62,328 nucleotides of DNA, taken from assembly GCF_001552175.1 (NCBI RefSeq), contig NZ_BCQR01000059.1, forward strand, positions 1 to 62,328, read 5' to 3'. This document shows positions 1 through 8,807 of the stretch, in pieces. Position 1 is the stretch's first letter, and every line of letters starts with the position of its first letter. The stretch is from Actinomadura kijaniata NBRC 14229. Its GTDB lineage: Bacteria > Actinomycetota > Actinomycetes > Streptosporangiales > Streptosporangiaceae. The position numbers and the translations under genes were made by a program. The notes under the pieces were generated by a model. The model did not search any database and was not told where the DNA came from. It saw only the letters and a program-made list of their open reading frames with translations.

Positions 1-1563
1 GGCGGCGAGCGCGGCGCGGGCGGCCGCGCCGGGCCAGGACCCGGTCTCGGCGGACGCGGGAACGGCGTCGGCCCGCACCTCGTAGAGGCCGTCCAGCAGC
101 CAGGCGGCGCCCCGCGCGACCAGGGTCGCCTGCATCGTGTACCGCCGGGTGTCGGGCGCGCGCCCCGCCGACCGGACGGTCCGGCGCAGATGGGCCAGCA
201 CGGTGACGCCGCCGGGCCCGGCGGCCGTGACGGCGGTGTCGGTGACGTCGACGGCGACGGCGCTGCGGGTCGCGCGCAGGTTCTCGCGGAAGTTCTCGGC
301 GGCCAGGCGGGCGTCGTAGTCGGCGCGGTACCGGGGGGTGACGCGGGCGTGCGCGGCGGCGACGTTCCGGTCGAACCGGTCGTGCTCGAACGTCAGCACC
401 GCCTCGATCGTCCCGGCCGCGATGGCCGCGGCGGTGACGGCGTGCCCGGGCGGGGCCGGGGTGTCGGCGACGGCGGCCGACGGCGCTCCCCGCCGGACGG
501 GCGGGGGCCGGTCGTCGGCCAGCGCCCACACCGTTCCCCCGGCGGCCAGCAGCATCACCGGGATCCCCGCCGCGATCACCCTGCGGCGGCCGGGGCGCGG
601 CCGGGCCGCCGGGGGGACGGGCGGTTCGAGGCGGGGGGTGCGCTCCTCGTCGGCGCGGGCCGCGATCCGCTCGGTGGGCGTCTCGTCGGCCGGGGGCTCG
701 GCCAGGAAGGCGCCGGTGTCCAGGGCGCGTTCGGGCGGCACGGCCGGGGCGGGGGCGCGGCGTCCCAGCAGGTCCAGCAGCGCCTGCTGGGCCTGCGGGC
801 GGCCCGCGGGGTCCTTGTCCAGGCTGGCGGCCACGACCCCGCGCAGCGGTTCGGGCAGCGGGGACAGGTCGGGCTCGTGGTGCAGGATGCGGTGGAAGAC
901 CGCCGAGATGGTGTCGTTGCCGAACGGGTGCCGCCCGGTCGCCGCGAACAGCATCGTCGCGCCCCAGGCGAACAGGTCCACCGCCGTGCCCAGGTCCTCG
1001 CCGCTGATCTGCTCGGGGGCCATGTAGGAGGGGGTGCCGACGATGCCGCTGGTGGTGGAGCGCACCGCGCCCATCACCCGCGCGATCCCGAAGTCGATCA
1101 CGCGCGGGCCGTCGGGGCCCATCAGCACGTTGGAGGGCTTGAAGTCGCGGTGCAGGATCCCGGCGCGGTGGATGGCGGCCAGCGCGGTGACCGTGCCGAT
1201 GGCGAGGCGGTCCAGGTCGGTGCCGACGCGCGGGCCGCGCTCGGTGACCAGCCCGGTGAGCGAGGGGCCGGGCACGTACTCGCTGACCACGTACGGCAGG
1301 TCGCCCGCGACGTCGGCCGCCAGGACCTGCGCGGTGCAGAACCCGGCGACGCGGCCGAGGACGTCCAGCTCGCGTTCGAACCGGGCGCGCCACTGCGGGT
1401 CCTGGCTGAGCTGGACGCGCAGCAGCTTCACCGCCGCGGTCCGGCCGTCCTCGCCCCGCCCCAGGTAGACGATGCTCTGCCCGCCCTCGCCGAGACGGCC
1501 GACCAGCTCGTAACCCCCCAGCCGGGCCGGGTCGTGCGGCAGCAGGGGACGTACGGCCGTCAT
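1..1563 (-). CDS. Serine/threonine protein kinase, membrane-anchored (3' end outside window)
   Basis: Reads from ATG at 1563 with no stop before the window edge, giving 521 codons of an incomplete protein. The N-terminal half is a bacterial Hanks-type kinase: a glycine-rich loop of the form GRLGEGGQSIVY near residue 25, the catalytic HRDFKPSNV at about 138-146, then DFG within IDFGIAR and an APE-like motif in SYMAPEQ. A Pro/Arg-rich linker follows, then one hydrophobic membrane segment, then an outer domain of unknown fold. HRDF replaces the commoner HRDL but keeps the catalytic Asp. This layout (cytosolic kinase, one span, extracytoplasmic sensor) is typical of actinobacterial Pkn receptors. 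The ligand and targets are unknown. A second kinase of similar type lies at 24.1-25.5 kb. Confidence 0.9.
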   Translation of the reverse strand, partial: MTAVRPLLPHDPARLGGYELVGRLGEGGQSIVYLGRGEDGRTAAVKLLRVQLSQDPQWRARFERELDVLGRVAGFCTAQVLAADVAGDLPYVVSEYVPGPSLTGLVTERGPRVGTDLDRLAIGTVTALAAIHRAGILHRDFKPSNVLMGPDGPRVIDFGIARVMGAVRSTTSGIVGTPSYMAPEQISGEDLGTAVDLFAWGATMLFAATGRHPFGNDTISAVFHRILHHEPDLSPLPEPLRGVVAASLDKDPAGRPQAQQALLDLLGRRAPAPAVPPERALDTGAFLAEPPADETPTERIAARADEERTPRLEPPVPPAARPRPGRRRVIAAGIPVMLLAAGGTVWALADDRPPPVRRGAPSAAVADTPAPPGHAVTAAAIAAGTIEAVLTFEHDRFDRNVAAAHARVTPRYRADYDARLAAENFRENLRATRSAVAVDVTDTAVTAAGPGGVTVLAHLRRTVRSAGRAPDTRRYTMQATLVARGAAWLLDGLYEVRADAVPASAETGSWPGAAARAALAA

Positions 1564-1655
1564 CGGTGCTCCTTGAGTCGGGCGCTGTTTCCTTCCTCCC
1601 TACTGGTTCGACGCCCTCACGGTCCATCGCGTTCGGTGACGAGTCCATTACGGAA

Positions 1656-1740
1656 AACGCTCCGGCGCCGCCCCGGAAACGGGCGGGGCGTCCCCACCCC
1701 GAGACGCCCCGCCCGCATCGGGGGCGGCGCCGGAGGCGTT
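1656..1740. terminator. Nested inverted repeats, likely terminator of the HEAT gene
   Basis: An outer stem of about 19 bp with one bulge (1656-1674 with 1721-1740) encloses an inner perfect 12-bp stem (1681-1692 with 1703-1714). It lies between the stop of the HEAT gene and the start of the kinase, both on the minus strand, so it could end HEAT transcription before the kinase. There is no clear T-run. Confidence 0.55.
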
Positions 1741-1762
1741 CGGTCCGCGCCTCCCGGCCGGG

Positions 1763-2665
1763 TCAGGCCAGTGACCAGCGCGCCTGGGTGCGGACGCCGG
1801 GATCGGGGTCGGCCAGCGCCTCGGTCAGCGCGGTCAGGGCCCGCGGGTGGTCGGCGGCCCACTGCTCCAGGGACTGGACGGCGGCGCGGCGGACGTCGAC
1901 GATGCGGTCGCGCAGCGCGTGGACCAGCGGCGGGATCGCGGTCTCGGGGGCGGCCGCGCCGAGGGCGAGCGCGGCGCGGCGGCGGACCTGCCAGCCGGGG
2001 TGCGTGACGGCGGCGGCGACGCGGGCGGCCAGGCGCTCGGGAACGCCCAGCTCGGCGGCGGCGTCCAGGGCGGCCATCCGCACGACCGGGTCGTGGTCGG
2101 CCAGCAGGTGGTCCAGGACGGCCGTCCCGGCGGGCGTCGCCAGCCGGGCCAGGCCCTCGGCGACGGCGGCCCGCACCTCGCGGGCGGGGTCGTCGGCGGC
2201 CTCGGCGACCTCGCCCGCGGCGCCCAGCACGACCAGGCCGAGCACGGCCTGGACCCGCACGTGGGTCTCGTCGTCCTGGAGGCCCTGGGCGTACAGTTCG
2301 GACGCGCCGCGGACCAGGGTGTCCAGCAGGTCGGCGGCGGTGGAGCGGACGTCGGGGTCGCGTCCGTGCGCGGCGGCCAGGCGCAGGGCGCGCACGCCGT
2401 CGTCGCCGAGGTACAGCTCGGGCAGCTCGCGCAGCGCGGCGGCGGCGATCCGGCGCACCGCGGCGTCCTGGTCGGCCAGCGCCCAGGCGAGGGTGTCGCC
2501 GGTGCCGCCGGGAACGTGGCCGTCGCGGGCGGTGCGGACGAGCGCCCGCAGCGCGGCGACGCGCGCCTCGGGCTCGGGGGCGCGCAGGCGTCCTTCCAGG
2601 TCGGCGAGCACGGGCGGATCGGGGTCGAGGGTGTCGGGACGGGAGCGGTGGTCGATGATCGTCAT
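1763..2665 (-). CDS. HEAT-repeat protein
   Basis: A 300-residue protein made almost entirely of Ala/Leu/Arg-rich helical repeats about 31 residues long (for example VARLEAL-type helices followed by D-P or H-D turns), matching HEAT/PBS-lyase-like repeats. It has no signal peptide or membrane span, so it is probably a cytosolic scaffold. I chose the ATG at 2665 because GGAGGACAGC sits just upstream; a longer frame to about 2728 lacks a better site. It is preceded by a short leader peptide ORF (2713-2793) ending 47 nt upstream, which suggests that its expression is controlled by attenuation linked to sulfur or cysteine supply. Partner and function are unknown. PBS lyase proper can be excluded, since no phycobilin genes are near. 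Confidence 0.8.
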   Translation of the reverse strand: MTIIDHRSRPDTLDPDPPVLADLEGRLRAPEPEARVAALRALVRTARDGHVPGGTGDTLAWALADQDAAVRRIAAAALRELPELYLGDDGVRALRLAAAHGRDPDVRSTAADLLDTLVRGASELYAQGLQDDETHVRVQAVLGLVVLGAAGEVAEAADDPAREVRAAVAEGLARLATPAGTAVLDHLLADHDPVVRMAALDAAAELGVPERLAARVAAAVTHPGWQVRRRAALALGAAAPETAIPPLVHALRDRIVDVRRAAVQSLEQWAADHPRALTALTEALADPDPGVRTQARWSLA

Positions 2666-2712
2666 GGTGCTGTCCTCCGGGAGGCCGTCGGATCCGGTCG
2701 GGGTCGGCGGGA

Positions 2713-2793
2713 TCAGGGACGGCGACACAGCGCACTGGCCTGCCGCCGGAGGTCGACGTGCAGGCGCGCGGTGAGGGACGCGGTGACGTTCAC
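2713..2793 (-). CDS. Putative cysteine/sulfur-type leader peptide (26 aa)
   Basis: GTG at 2793 opens a 26-codon ORF ending in TGA at 2713. Its second half reads R-L-HVDL-R-RQASALC-RR-P. This matches the actinobacterial leader-peptide pattern R-x-HVDL-x-R-x-(A/S)SALC, which I know from short ORFs in front of sulfate, sulfonate and cysteine genes. The single Cys codon is near the end, as in those leaders. GGTGA lies about 10 nt upstream; a GGAGG is too close to the start to be ideal. It ends 47 nt before the HEAT-repeat gene. Confidence 0.65.
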   Translation of the reverse strand: MNVTASLTARLHVDLRRQASALCRRP

Positions 2794-2814
2794 GCCTCCA
2801 TGGTCACCCAAGAT

Positions 2815-2832
2815 CTAGATTAAATCAACTAG
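2815..2832. promoter_or_regulatory. AT-rich promoter/operator with CTAG-N10-CTAG repeat
   Basis: A rare AT-rich patch (2811-2840) in GC-rich DNA, with CTAG at 2815-2818 and 2829-2832 and a TAATCT hexamer read on the minus strand. It lies directly upstream of the leader peptide and is the best place for the promoter of the leader/HEAT unit. The inner symmetry is weak, so an operator role is only a guess. Confidence 0.4.
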
Positions 2833-2903
2833 TTAAGTAGGGAATACGGGCGAGAGCGAGGGAGCGCCGCCAGTGCGCCCCCTCGTCCCGCTACAGCACC
2901 CGG

Positions 2904-4337
2904 TCATGCGACCGGCTCCGCGACCGGCTCCCTCCGTTCGGCGGCGCCCGCGCGGCGCCCGCGCAGCAGCGCCAGCGCCAGCACCGCCCCGAGTCCGGCG
3001 ACGCCCGCCGCGACCAGGAACGCCGCCTGGAAGCCGTCGGTCAGCCGGGCGGCGTTCCCGAGGGCGTCCGCGCCCCGCGCGGTGGCCAGCGCGGTGGCGA
3101 CGGCCAGGCCCAGCGCCGAGCCGACCTGGTAGGTGGTGTTGACGATGCCGGAGGCCAGCCCGCTCTCCTGCGGCGCGACCCGCGAGATCGCCGCCATCAT
3201 CGTGGGGATGTAGGCCAGCGACATGCCGAGGGCCGCGACCAGGGAGGCGGCCAGCACGTCCACCGCGAAGCTGCCGCCGGGCCGGGCCAGCGACAGCCCG
3301 CCGAGGCCGAGCGCCAGCACGGCCAGGCCGGTCACCGTCAGCGGCCTGGTCCCGAACCGGCCCATCAGCCGCCCGGTGACCCCGACCATCAGCACCATGA
3401 TCGTGACGGTCATCGGCAGCAGCGCCGCGCCGCTGGCGAACGCCCCGAAGCCGAGGACCTGCTGGAGGTAGAGGTTGAGGAAGTACCAGGCCGGGATCCA
3501 CGCGGCGCCCAGCAGGGCGAACACCACGTTGGCGGCGGCCAGGTCGGGCGTGCGCCAGATCCGCAGCGGCATCAGCGGCTGCCGCAGCGCCCGCTGGACG
3601 CCGACGAACGCCGCCAGCAGCACCGCCGCGCCGCCCAGTTGCAGCAGCGTCGCCGCCGAGCCCCAGCCCTGCTCGGGGGCGCGGACCACCGCGAACACCG
3701 CCAGGGCCAGGCCCGCGGTCACCGCGACCGCGCCGAGCAGGTCCACCGAGCCGCGCCGGGCCCCGACGGCGGGCAGCACCGCCGGGACGGCCGCCAGGGT
3801 GGCCAGGCCGATCGGGACGTAGATGACGAAGACCCACGGCCAGCTCAGCCACTCGGTGAGCACGCCGCCGAGGAACACCCCGGCCGTGCCGCCCGCCGGG
3901 GCCGCCGCGCCGTACAGGGCCATGGCCCGTCCCAGCTCGCGGGGGTTGCCGCCGAAGATCGCCATGAGCAGGGTCATGGCCGCCGGGGTGATCAGCGCGC
4001 CGCCGACGCCCTGCACGCCGCGTCCCAGGATCTCCACCCAGGCGTCCTGCGCGGCGGCCGCGACGACCGATCCGGCGATGAGCACCGCCCAGCCCGCGGC
4101 GAACACCCGCCGGGCGCCGAGCAGGTCCGACAGGCGGCCGCCGAGGAGCAGCAGGCCGCCGAAGACGACCACGTAGGCGTTGAACACCCACTGCAGGCCG
4201 CCGGACGAGAAGCCGAGGTCGCGCTGCATGTCGGGCAGCGCGACCCCGATGATCGAGGTGTCCATGATCACCATGAACTGGGCCATGGCCAGCACCAGGA
4301 GCGCCCACCACCGGCGCCGTTGCACGTTCGCGGACAT
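2904..4337 (-). CDS. MFS drug exporter, DHA2 (EmrB/QacA) family
   Basis: A 477-residue integral membrane protein with about 14 hydrophobic segments. The N-terminal pattern VIMDTSIIGVALPDMQRDLG is the DHA2 helix-1 signature, and GRLSDLLGARRVF is the family's loop-2/3 motif A. It should export hydrophobic or cationic compounds using the proton gradient. The start at 4337 follows GGAGGCGGCG; an ATG 12 nt earlier lies inside the ribosome-binding site. Two near-identical palindromes upstream (4350-4366, 4389-4405) resemble operators of the CsoR/RcnR family, so the gene may respond to metal or another thiol-reactive signal. No regulator of that family lies in the window. Confidence 0.9.
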   Translation of the reverse strand: MSANVQRRRWWALLVLAMAQFMVIMDTSIIGVALPDMQRDLGFSSGGLQWVFNAYVVVFGGLLLLGGRLSDLLGARRVFAAGWAVLIAGSVVAAAAQDAWVEILGRGVQGVGGALITPAAMTLLMAIFGGNPRELGRAMALYGAAAPAGGTAGVFLGGVLTEWLSWPWVFVIYVPIGLATLAAVPAVLPAVGARRGSVDLLGAVAVTAGLALAVFAVVRAPEQGWGSAATLLQLGGAAVLLAAFVGVQRALRQPLMPLRIWRTPDLAAANVVFALLGAAWIPAWYFLNLYLQQVLGFGAFASGAALLPMTVTIMVLMVGVTGRLMGRFGTRPLTVTGLAVLALGLGGLSLARPGGSFAVDVLAASLVAALGMSLAYIPTMMAAISRVAPQESGLASGIVNTTYQVGSALGLAVATALATARGADALGNAARLTDGFQAAFLVAAGVAGLGAVLALALLRGRRAGAAERREPVAEPVA

Positions 4338-4349
4338 CGCCGCCTCCAT

Positions 4350-4366
4350 ATACCTCTAGGGGGTAT
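4350..4366. promoter_or_regulatory. CsoR-like operator, copy 1
   Basis: The 17-bp palindrome ATACCTCTAGGGGGTAT has the TACC/GGTA ends and G-tract of CsoR-family operators. It lies 12 bp before the MFS start, where a bound repressor would block transcription. Confidence 0.5.
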
Positions 4367-4388
4367 CCGTTCGGGAAGTGAAGCTAAC

Positions 4389-4405
4389 ATACCCCCTAGG
4401 GGTTT
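4389..4405. promoter_or_regulatory. CsoR-like operator, copy 2
   Basis: ATACCCCCTAGGGGTTT is a second copy of the site at 4350-4366, 39 bp away centre to centre. Two close copies fit cooperative binding by a tetrameric CsoR/RcnR-type repressor. Confidence 0.5.
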
Positions 4406-4430
4406 AGTAGGTGACGGTCGTCACAGCGAA

Positions 4431-4460
4431 CGGCCCCCGGCGCGCTCGCGCCGGGGACCG
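4431..4460 (-). terminator. Hairpin after recG
   Basis: A 12-bp stem with one G-T pair (4431-4442 with 4449-4460) and a 6-nt loop lies 18 nt past the recG stop. There is no U-run, as is common in high-GC actinomycetes. Confidence 0.6.
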
Positions 4461-4477
4461 TTCGGGAACCGTGCCGG

Positions 4478-6688
4478 TCAGGCCTTCTCGAGGTACTCCG
4501 CGCGTTCCTCGTCCAGCAGGACGGCCAGCTCCGCCGCCAGGGCCGGATGCCCCTTCAGCTCGGGGTCGGCCTCCACCAGCGCGGTCGCCTCCGCGCGCGC
4601 GTCGTGGATCACGTCCTCGTCGTTCTGCAACGTCAGCAGGCGCAGGCTCGACGACCGCCCCGCCTGCGCGGCCCCCAGCACGTCGCCCTCCCGGCGCTGC
4701 TCCAGGTCCAGCCGCGACAGCCGGAACCCGTCGGTGGTCGAGGCGACGGCGTCCAGGCGCTCGCGTGCCTTGCTGCCGGGCTCGGCGTCGGTGACCAGCA
4801 GGCACAGGCCGTGCAGGCTGCCCCGCCCGACCCGGCCGCGCAGCTGGTGCAGCTGGGACACGCCGAACCGGTCCGCGTCCATGATCACCATGACGGTGGC
4901 GTTGGGCACGTCGACCCCGACCTCGATCACGGTGGTCGCCAGCAGCACGTCCAGCTCGCCGTCGCCGAACCGCCGCATCACCGCGTCCTTCTCGTCGGGG
5001 TGCAGCTTGCCGTGCAGCACGCCGATCCGCAGGCCGGCCAGCAGCTCGTCCTCCAGCCGGGGCAGCAGCTCCATGATCCCCAGCGGGGACCGGCGCGGCC
5101 CGTCCTCCCCCTCGGCGGCGGCCGGGACGTCGCCCTCGTCGCCCTCCCGCTCCCCGATGCGCGGGCAGACGATGTAGATCTGCCGGCCCTGCGCGGCCTC
5201 CTCCTTGATCCGCTCCCAGGTCCGGGCCAGGAACGCGGGCCTCTCCGGCGGCACGACATGGGTCTGGATCCCCGACCGCCCCGCCGGGAGCTGCCCGAGC
5301 ACGGAGGTCTCCAGATCGCCGAACACGGTCATCGCGACCGTCCGGGGGATCGGCGTCGCGGTCATGACGAGCACGTGCGGCCGCCCGCCGGCGACCTTCT
5401 CCCGCAGCGCGTCCCGCTGCTCCACCCCGAACCGGTGCTGCTCGTCCACCACCACCAGCCCCAGGTCGGCGAACTGCACGTGGTCCTGGAGCAGCGCGTG
5501 GGTGCCCACGACGATCCCCGCCGACCCCGACGCCACGTCCAGCAACGCGGCCTTGCGCGCCTTCGCCCCCTGCGACCCGGTCAGCAGCGCCACCCGCGTC
5601 GCCTGCTCGGCCCCGCCGATCTGCCCGGCCTGCGCCAGCTCCCCGAGCATCCCGGTGATCGACCGGTGGTGCTGCTGGGCGAGCACCTCGGTCGGCGCGA
5701 GCAGCGCGGCCTGCCCGCCACCGTCCACCACCTGCAACATCGCCCGCAACGCGACCACAGTCTTACCCGCGCCGACGTCGCCCTGGAGGAGGCGGTGCAT
5801 GGGGTGCTCGTGAGACAGGTCGGCGGCGACCTCCTCGCCGACCTGGCGCTGGCCGTCGGTCAGGTCGAACGGCAGGCGCTCGTCGAACGCGTCCAGGATG
5901 CCGCCCGGGACCCTCGGCCGGGGCTTGGCGGGCAGGGCGGCGGCGGCCAGCCGGCGCTGCGCCAGGGCGATCTGGAGGACGAACGCCTCGTCCCACTTCA
6001 GGCGGCGGCGGGCGCGGCCCAGCTCCTCCCAGTCCGCCGGGCGGTGGATGCCCTCGTAGGCCTCCTTCAGGCCGATCATGCGGCGGCGGCGCAGCAGCTC
6101 CTCGGGCACCGGGTCGGGGCCCAGGTCGAGCTGGTCCAGCAGCAGGCCGACCGACTTGCCGATCGCGTCGATGTCCAGGCCCTTGGTGGTCGGGTAGATC
6201 GGGATGATCTCGTCGGCCCACTCCTGGGCGGCGGCGGCCGCGTCGCGGGCGGCGACCACCTTGTACTGGGGGTGGGCGAGCTGGCGCTGCACCCGGCCGT
6301 TCCGCATGGCGTAGCTGCTGATCTTCCCGGCGAACAGGCCGCGGGTGCCCGGCGACAGGTCGCGTTCGGGCACGTAGGAGCCCTTGCGGCCGAAGAAGCT
6401 GAGCTTCAGCTCGCCGGTGCCGTCGGTGACCGTGATCTCCAGCACGTAGCCGGGGCTGCGGGTGAGGCTGCGGCCCTGCACCTTGACGACCTCGGCCATC
6501 ACGGTGACGTGCTCGCCGTCCTCCAGCTCGTTCAGCGGGGTCAGCTCGCCGCGGTGCGCGTACCGGCGGGGGTAGTGGTGCAGCAGGTCCCCGACCGTGT
6601 GCAGGTCGAGCCCCTTGGCCAGCACCTTCGCGGTCTTGTCGCCGAGGACCTTGTGCAACGGCTCGTCGAGATTCGCCACGCGTCCCAT
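4478..6688 (-). CDS. recG: ATP-dependent DNA helicase RecG
   Basis: 736 residues, normal for RecG. The N-terminal wedge/OB domain (about 1-200) grips branched DNA, followed by an SF2 helicase core: Walker A GDVGAGKT at 303-310, DEQH box at 415-418, the TATPIPRT motif, and the QxxGRxGR motif in HQLRGRVGRG. The RecG-typical TRG-like C-terminal region is also present. It remodels stalled replication forks and Holliday junctions. It follows the DAK2-kinase gene on the same strand with a 53-nt gap and ends in a hairpin. The rpmB/DAK2/recG order is conserved in actinobacteria. Confidence 0.97.
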   Translation of the reverse strand: MGRVANLDEPLHKVLGDKTAKVLAKGLDLHTVGDLLHHYPRRYAHRGELTPLNELEDGEHVTVMAEVVKVQGRSLTRSPGYVLEITVTDGTGELKLSFFGRKGSYVPERDLSPGTRGLFAGKISSYAMRNGRVQRQLAHPQYKVVAARDAAAAAQEWADEIIPIYPTTKGLDIDAIGKSVGLLLDQLDLGPDPVPEELLRRRRMIGLKEAYEGIHRPADWEELGRARRRLKWDEAFVLQIALAQRRLAAAALPAKPRPRVPGGILDAFDERLPFDLTDGQRQVGEEVAADLSHEHPMHRLLQGDVGAGKTVVALRAMLQVVDGGGQAALLAPTEVLAQQHHRSITGMLGELAQAGQIGGAEQATRVALLTGSQGAKARKAALLDVASGSAGIVVGTHALLQDHVQFADLGLVVVDEQHRFGVEQRDALREKVAGGRPHVLVMTATPIPRTVAMTVFGDLETSVLGQLPAGRSGIQTHVVPPERPAFLARTWERIKEEAAQGRQIYIVCPRIGEREGDEGDVPAAAEGEDGPRRSPLGIMELLPRLEDELLAGLRIGVLHGKLHPDEKDAVMRRFGDGELDVLLATTVIEVGVDVPNATVMVIMDADRFGVSQLHQLRGRVGRGSLHGLCLLVTDAEPGSKARERLDAVASTTDGFRLSRLDLEQRREGDVLGAAQAGRSSSLRLLTLQNDEDVIHDARAEATALVEADPELKGHPALAAELAVLLDEERAEYLEKA

Positions 6689-6741
6689 TCAAGCCCATGG
6701 GGGTGACAGGAACGGCCCGGTGCGGCCGGTCGGGCGGGATG

Positions 6742-8340
6742 TCACTCGACGCCGACGAGCAGCGGGTAGCGCTCCTGGCGGCCCTCGTAGACGCCGACCT
6801 CCACGTCGGGGTGGGCGATGCGCAGGTGCTCCTCCAGCCGTTCGGCCAGCCCGGCGGGGGCGTGGACGCCGACCACGAGGGTGACCAGCTCGCCGCCGGC
6901 CGACAGCATCCGGTCCAGGACGCCGCGGGCGACGGCGGGCAGGCCCGCGCCGATCATGGCGACATCGCCGTCGATCATGCCGAGCACGTCGCCGGGCTGG
7001 CACAGGCCGACGCTGGTGACGGCCTCCTCGGCGGCGATCTCCAGATGGCCGAAGCGGGTGGCCCCGGCCGCGCGGGTCATGGCGATCACGTCCTCGCCGA
7101 AGCGGCGCAGCGGATCGTGCACCGCCAGCGCCGCCAGCCCCTGCACCGAGGCCTTGGTGGGGACGACGGCGATGCGGGCGCCGCTGTCGCGGGCGCGTTC
7201 GGCGGCGGCCTCGGCCAGGGCCAGGACCTCCGGCTCGTTGGGCAGCACCGCCACCTCGTCGCCCGCCGCCAGGATCGCCTCGGCCAGCACCGCCAGCGGC
7301 GGGACGGCGCCGGGCGCGCGCCGCACCACCGTCGCCCCGCCCGCCTCGAACAGCTCGGCCAGCCCGTCGGCGGCGGTGACGGCGACCACGGCGCGGCCCC
7401 GGCAGGGGGCGTGCGGCTGCTCCTGCTCGGTGGCGGGGGCGTGCAGGTAGGTGACGCGGATGCGGTGGACGCGCCCGGCGGCCAGCCCCTCCTCGATCGC
7501 GGCCCCGGCGTCGTCGACGTGGACGTGGACGTTCCACAGCCCGCCGCCGCCGACCACGACCAGCGAGTCGCCGAGGCCGTCCAGGCGCGCGCGCAGGTCC
7601 GGGACGGTCTCGTCGGGCGCGTCCAGCAGGTACATCACCTCGTAGCCGGGGCCGGGCGCGGGGCCGCGCTCCTCGCGGACGGGGGTGGGCCCGGCGGTGC
7701 GGGCGGGGACCTCGTAGCGCTCGGGGTACTCCTCGGTGATCACCGCGGCGAGGGCGTCGAGGACCACGCACAGGCCCGCCGCGCCCGCGTCGACGACGCC
7801 GTTGCGGGCCAGCACCTCCAGCTGGCCGGTAGTGGCCCGCAGCGCGCGGCGGGCTCCGGAGGCGGCGGCGCGGGCGGCGGCGGCCAGGCCGGGACCGGCC
7901 GGTCCGGTCGCGGCGGAGGCGGCCTCCAGGACGGTGAGGATCGTGCCCTCGACGGGGTGCTCGACGGCGTTGCGGGCCAGCACGGCGGCGTACTCCAGGG
8001 CGTCCCCGAACACCTCGCCGTCCGGGGGCGCGCCCTGGTGGCCGAGGATGTCGGCCAGGCCGCGGAACATCTGGCTGAGGATCACCCCGGAGTTGCCGCG
8101 GGCCCCCAGCAGCGCGCCCTGGGCGAGGGTGCGCCAGACGGTGGCCGTCCCGGCGCCGGGGGGCAGCTCGTCCACGGCGTCGGCGGCGGCGAGCACGGTG
8201 AGGTGCAGGTTGGTGCCGGTGTCGCCGTCGGGGACGGGGAAGACGTTCAGGGCGTCGATCTCGCCCCGGGTGCGGCCCAGCGCCTCGGCCGCCAGCCGCG
8301 CCCACCGTCGTGCCGCCGCGCCGTCGAGGACCTCGCCCAC
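6742..8340 (-). CDS. DAK2 domain (FakA/YloV-like) kinase
   Basis: 532 residues. The N-terminal DhaL/DAK2 nucleotide-binding domain carries NVFPVPDGDTGTN at 32-44, where the Asp residues bind two Mg ions. The C-terminal domain resembles FakA, which works with a DegV-type FakB to phosphorylate fatty acids. No DegV partner is in the window, so the acyl substrate is inferred from the family. GTG at 8340 follows GGAGGGGAGCCAG; upstream in-frame codons read through low-quality sequence. It is divergent from rpmB, with the promoter region between 8341 and 8579. Confidence 0.88.
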   Translation of the reverse strand: MGEVLDGAAARRWARLAAEALGRTRGEIDALNVFPVPDGDTGTNLHLTVLAAADAVDELPPGAGTATVWRTLAQGALLGARGNSGVILSQMFRGLADILGHQGAPPDGEVFGDALEYAAVLARNAVEHPVEGTILTVLEAASAATGPAGPGLAAAARAAASGARRALRATTGQLEVLARNGVVDAGAAGLCVVLDALAAVITEEYPERYEVPARTAGPTPVREERGPAPGPGYEVMYLLDAPDETVPDLRARLDGLGDSLVVVGGGGLWNVHVHVDDAGAAIEEGLAAGRVHRIRVTYLHAPATEQEQPHAPCRGRAVVAVTAADGLAELFEAGGATVVRRAPGAVPPLAVLAEAILAAGDEVAVLPNEPEVLALAEAAAERARDSGARIAVVPTKASVQGLAALAVHDPLRRFGEDVIAMTRAAGATRFGHLEIAAEEAVTSVGLCQPGDVLGMIDGDVAMIGAGLPAVARGVLDRMLSAGGELVTLVVGVHAPAGLAERLEEHLRIAHPDVEVGVYEGRQERYPLLVGVE

Positions 8341-8579
8341 CCTGGCTCCCCTCCGTAGGTTCCGGGTTACCTCTGTATCGCGCCCGCGGTGCCGTTGGAA
8401 ACCGATCAAGGGTGAATCCGCAGGCCGATTCGCATACCGGGCGCAGGGTCGGCTAGTCTGATCCATGCGCCTCGTCCGGGGCGCCTATCAGTGAGCGCCC
8501 CACCAGGGCCCAGCGTCATGCGCGGCCGCCGGACCGGGCGCTCCAGATTCAGAGCACCGACACCCACTTGGAGTTTCCC

Positions 8580-8774
8580 GTGGCTTCCGTTTGCGACGTC
8601 TGCGGCAAGGGACCCGGTTTCGGCATGCGCGTCTCCCACTCGCACCGCCGCACCCCGCGCCGCTGGAACCCCAACATCCAGCGGGTGCGCGCCGTGATCA
8701 ACGGCGGCACCAAGCGGATCAACGCCTGCACGTCCTGCATCAAGGCCGGCAAGGTCGCCAAGCCGACCGTCTGA
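8580..8774 (+). CDS. rpmB: 50S ribosomal protein L28
   Basis: 64 residues, the usual L28 size, with the conserved core SHRRTPRRWNPNIQRVR and a basic surface that binds 23S rRNA. Four cysteines in two CxxC pairs (5/8 and 50/53) mark the zinc-binding C+ form; many actinomycetes also hold a C- paralogue used in zinc starvation. GTG at 8580 follows TTGGAG with 6-nt spacing. A strong terminator follows at 8808-8843. Confidence 0.97.
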   Translation: MASVCDVCGKGPGFGMRVSHSHRRTPRRWNPNIQRVRAVINGGTKRINACTSCIKAGKVAKPTV

Positions 8775-8807
8775 CGCTCGGCCGCGGGAGGAACCCGCGC
8801 ACCTCTG

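Noticed and set aside
190..2007. Long open frame on the plus strand opposite the kinase and HEAT genes
   Set aside because: Arg/Gly/Ala-rich translation with no fold or ribosome-binding site; the opposite strand has two clear genes. In DNA this GC-rich, antisense frames stay open by chance.
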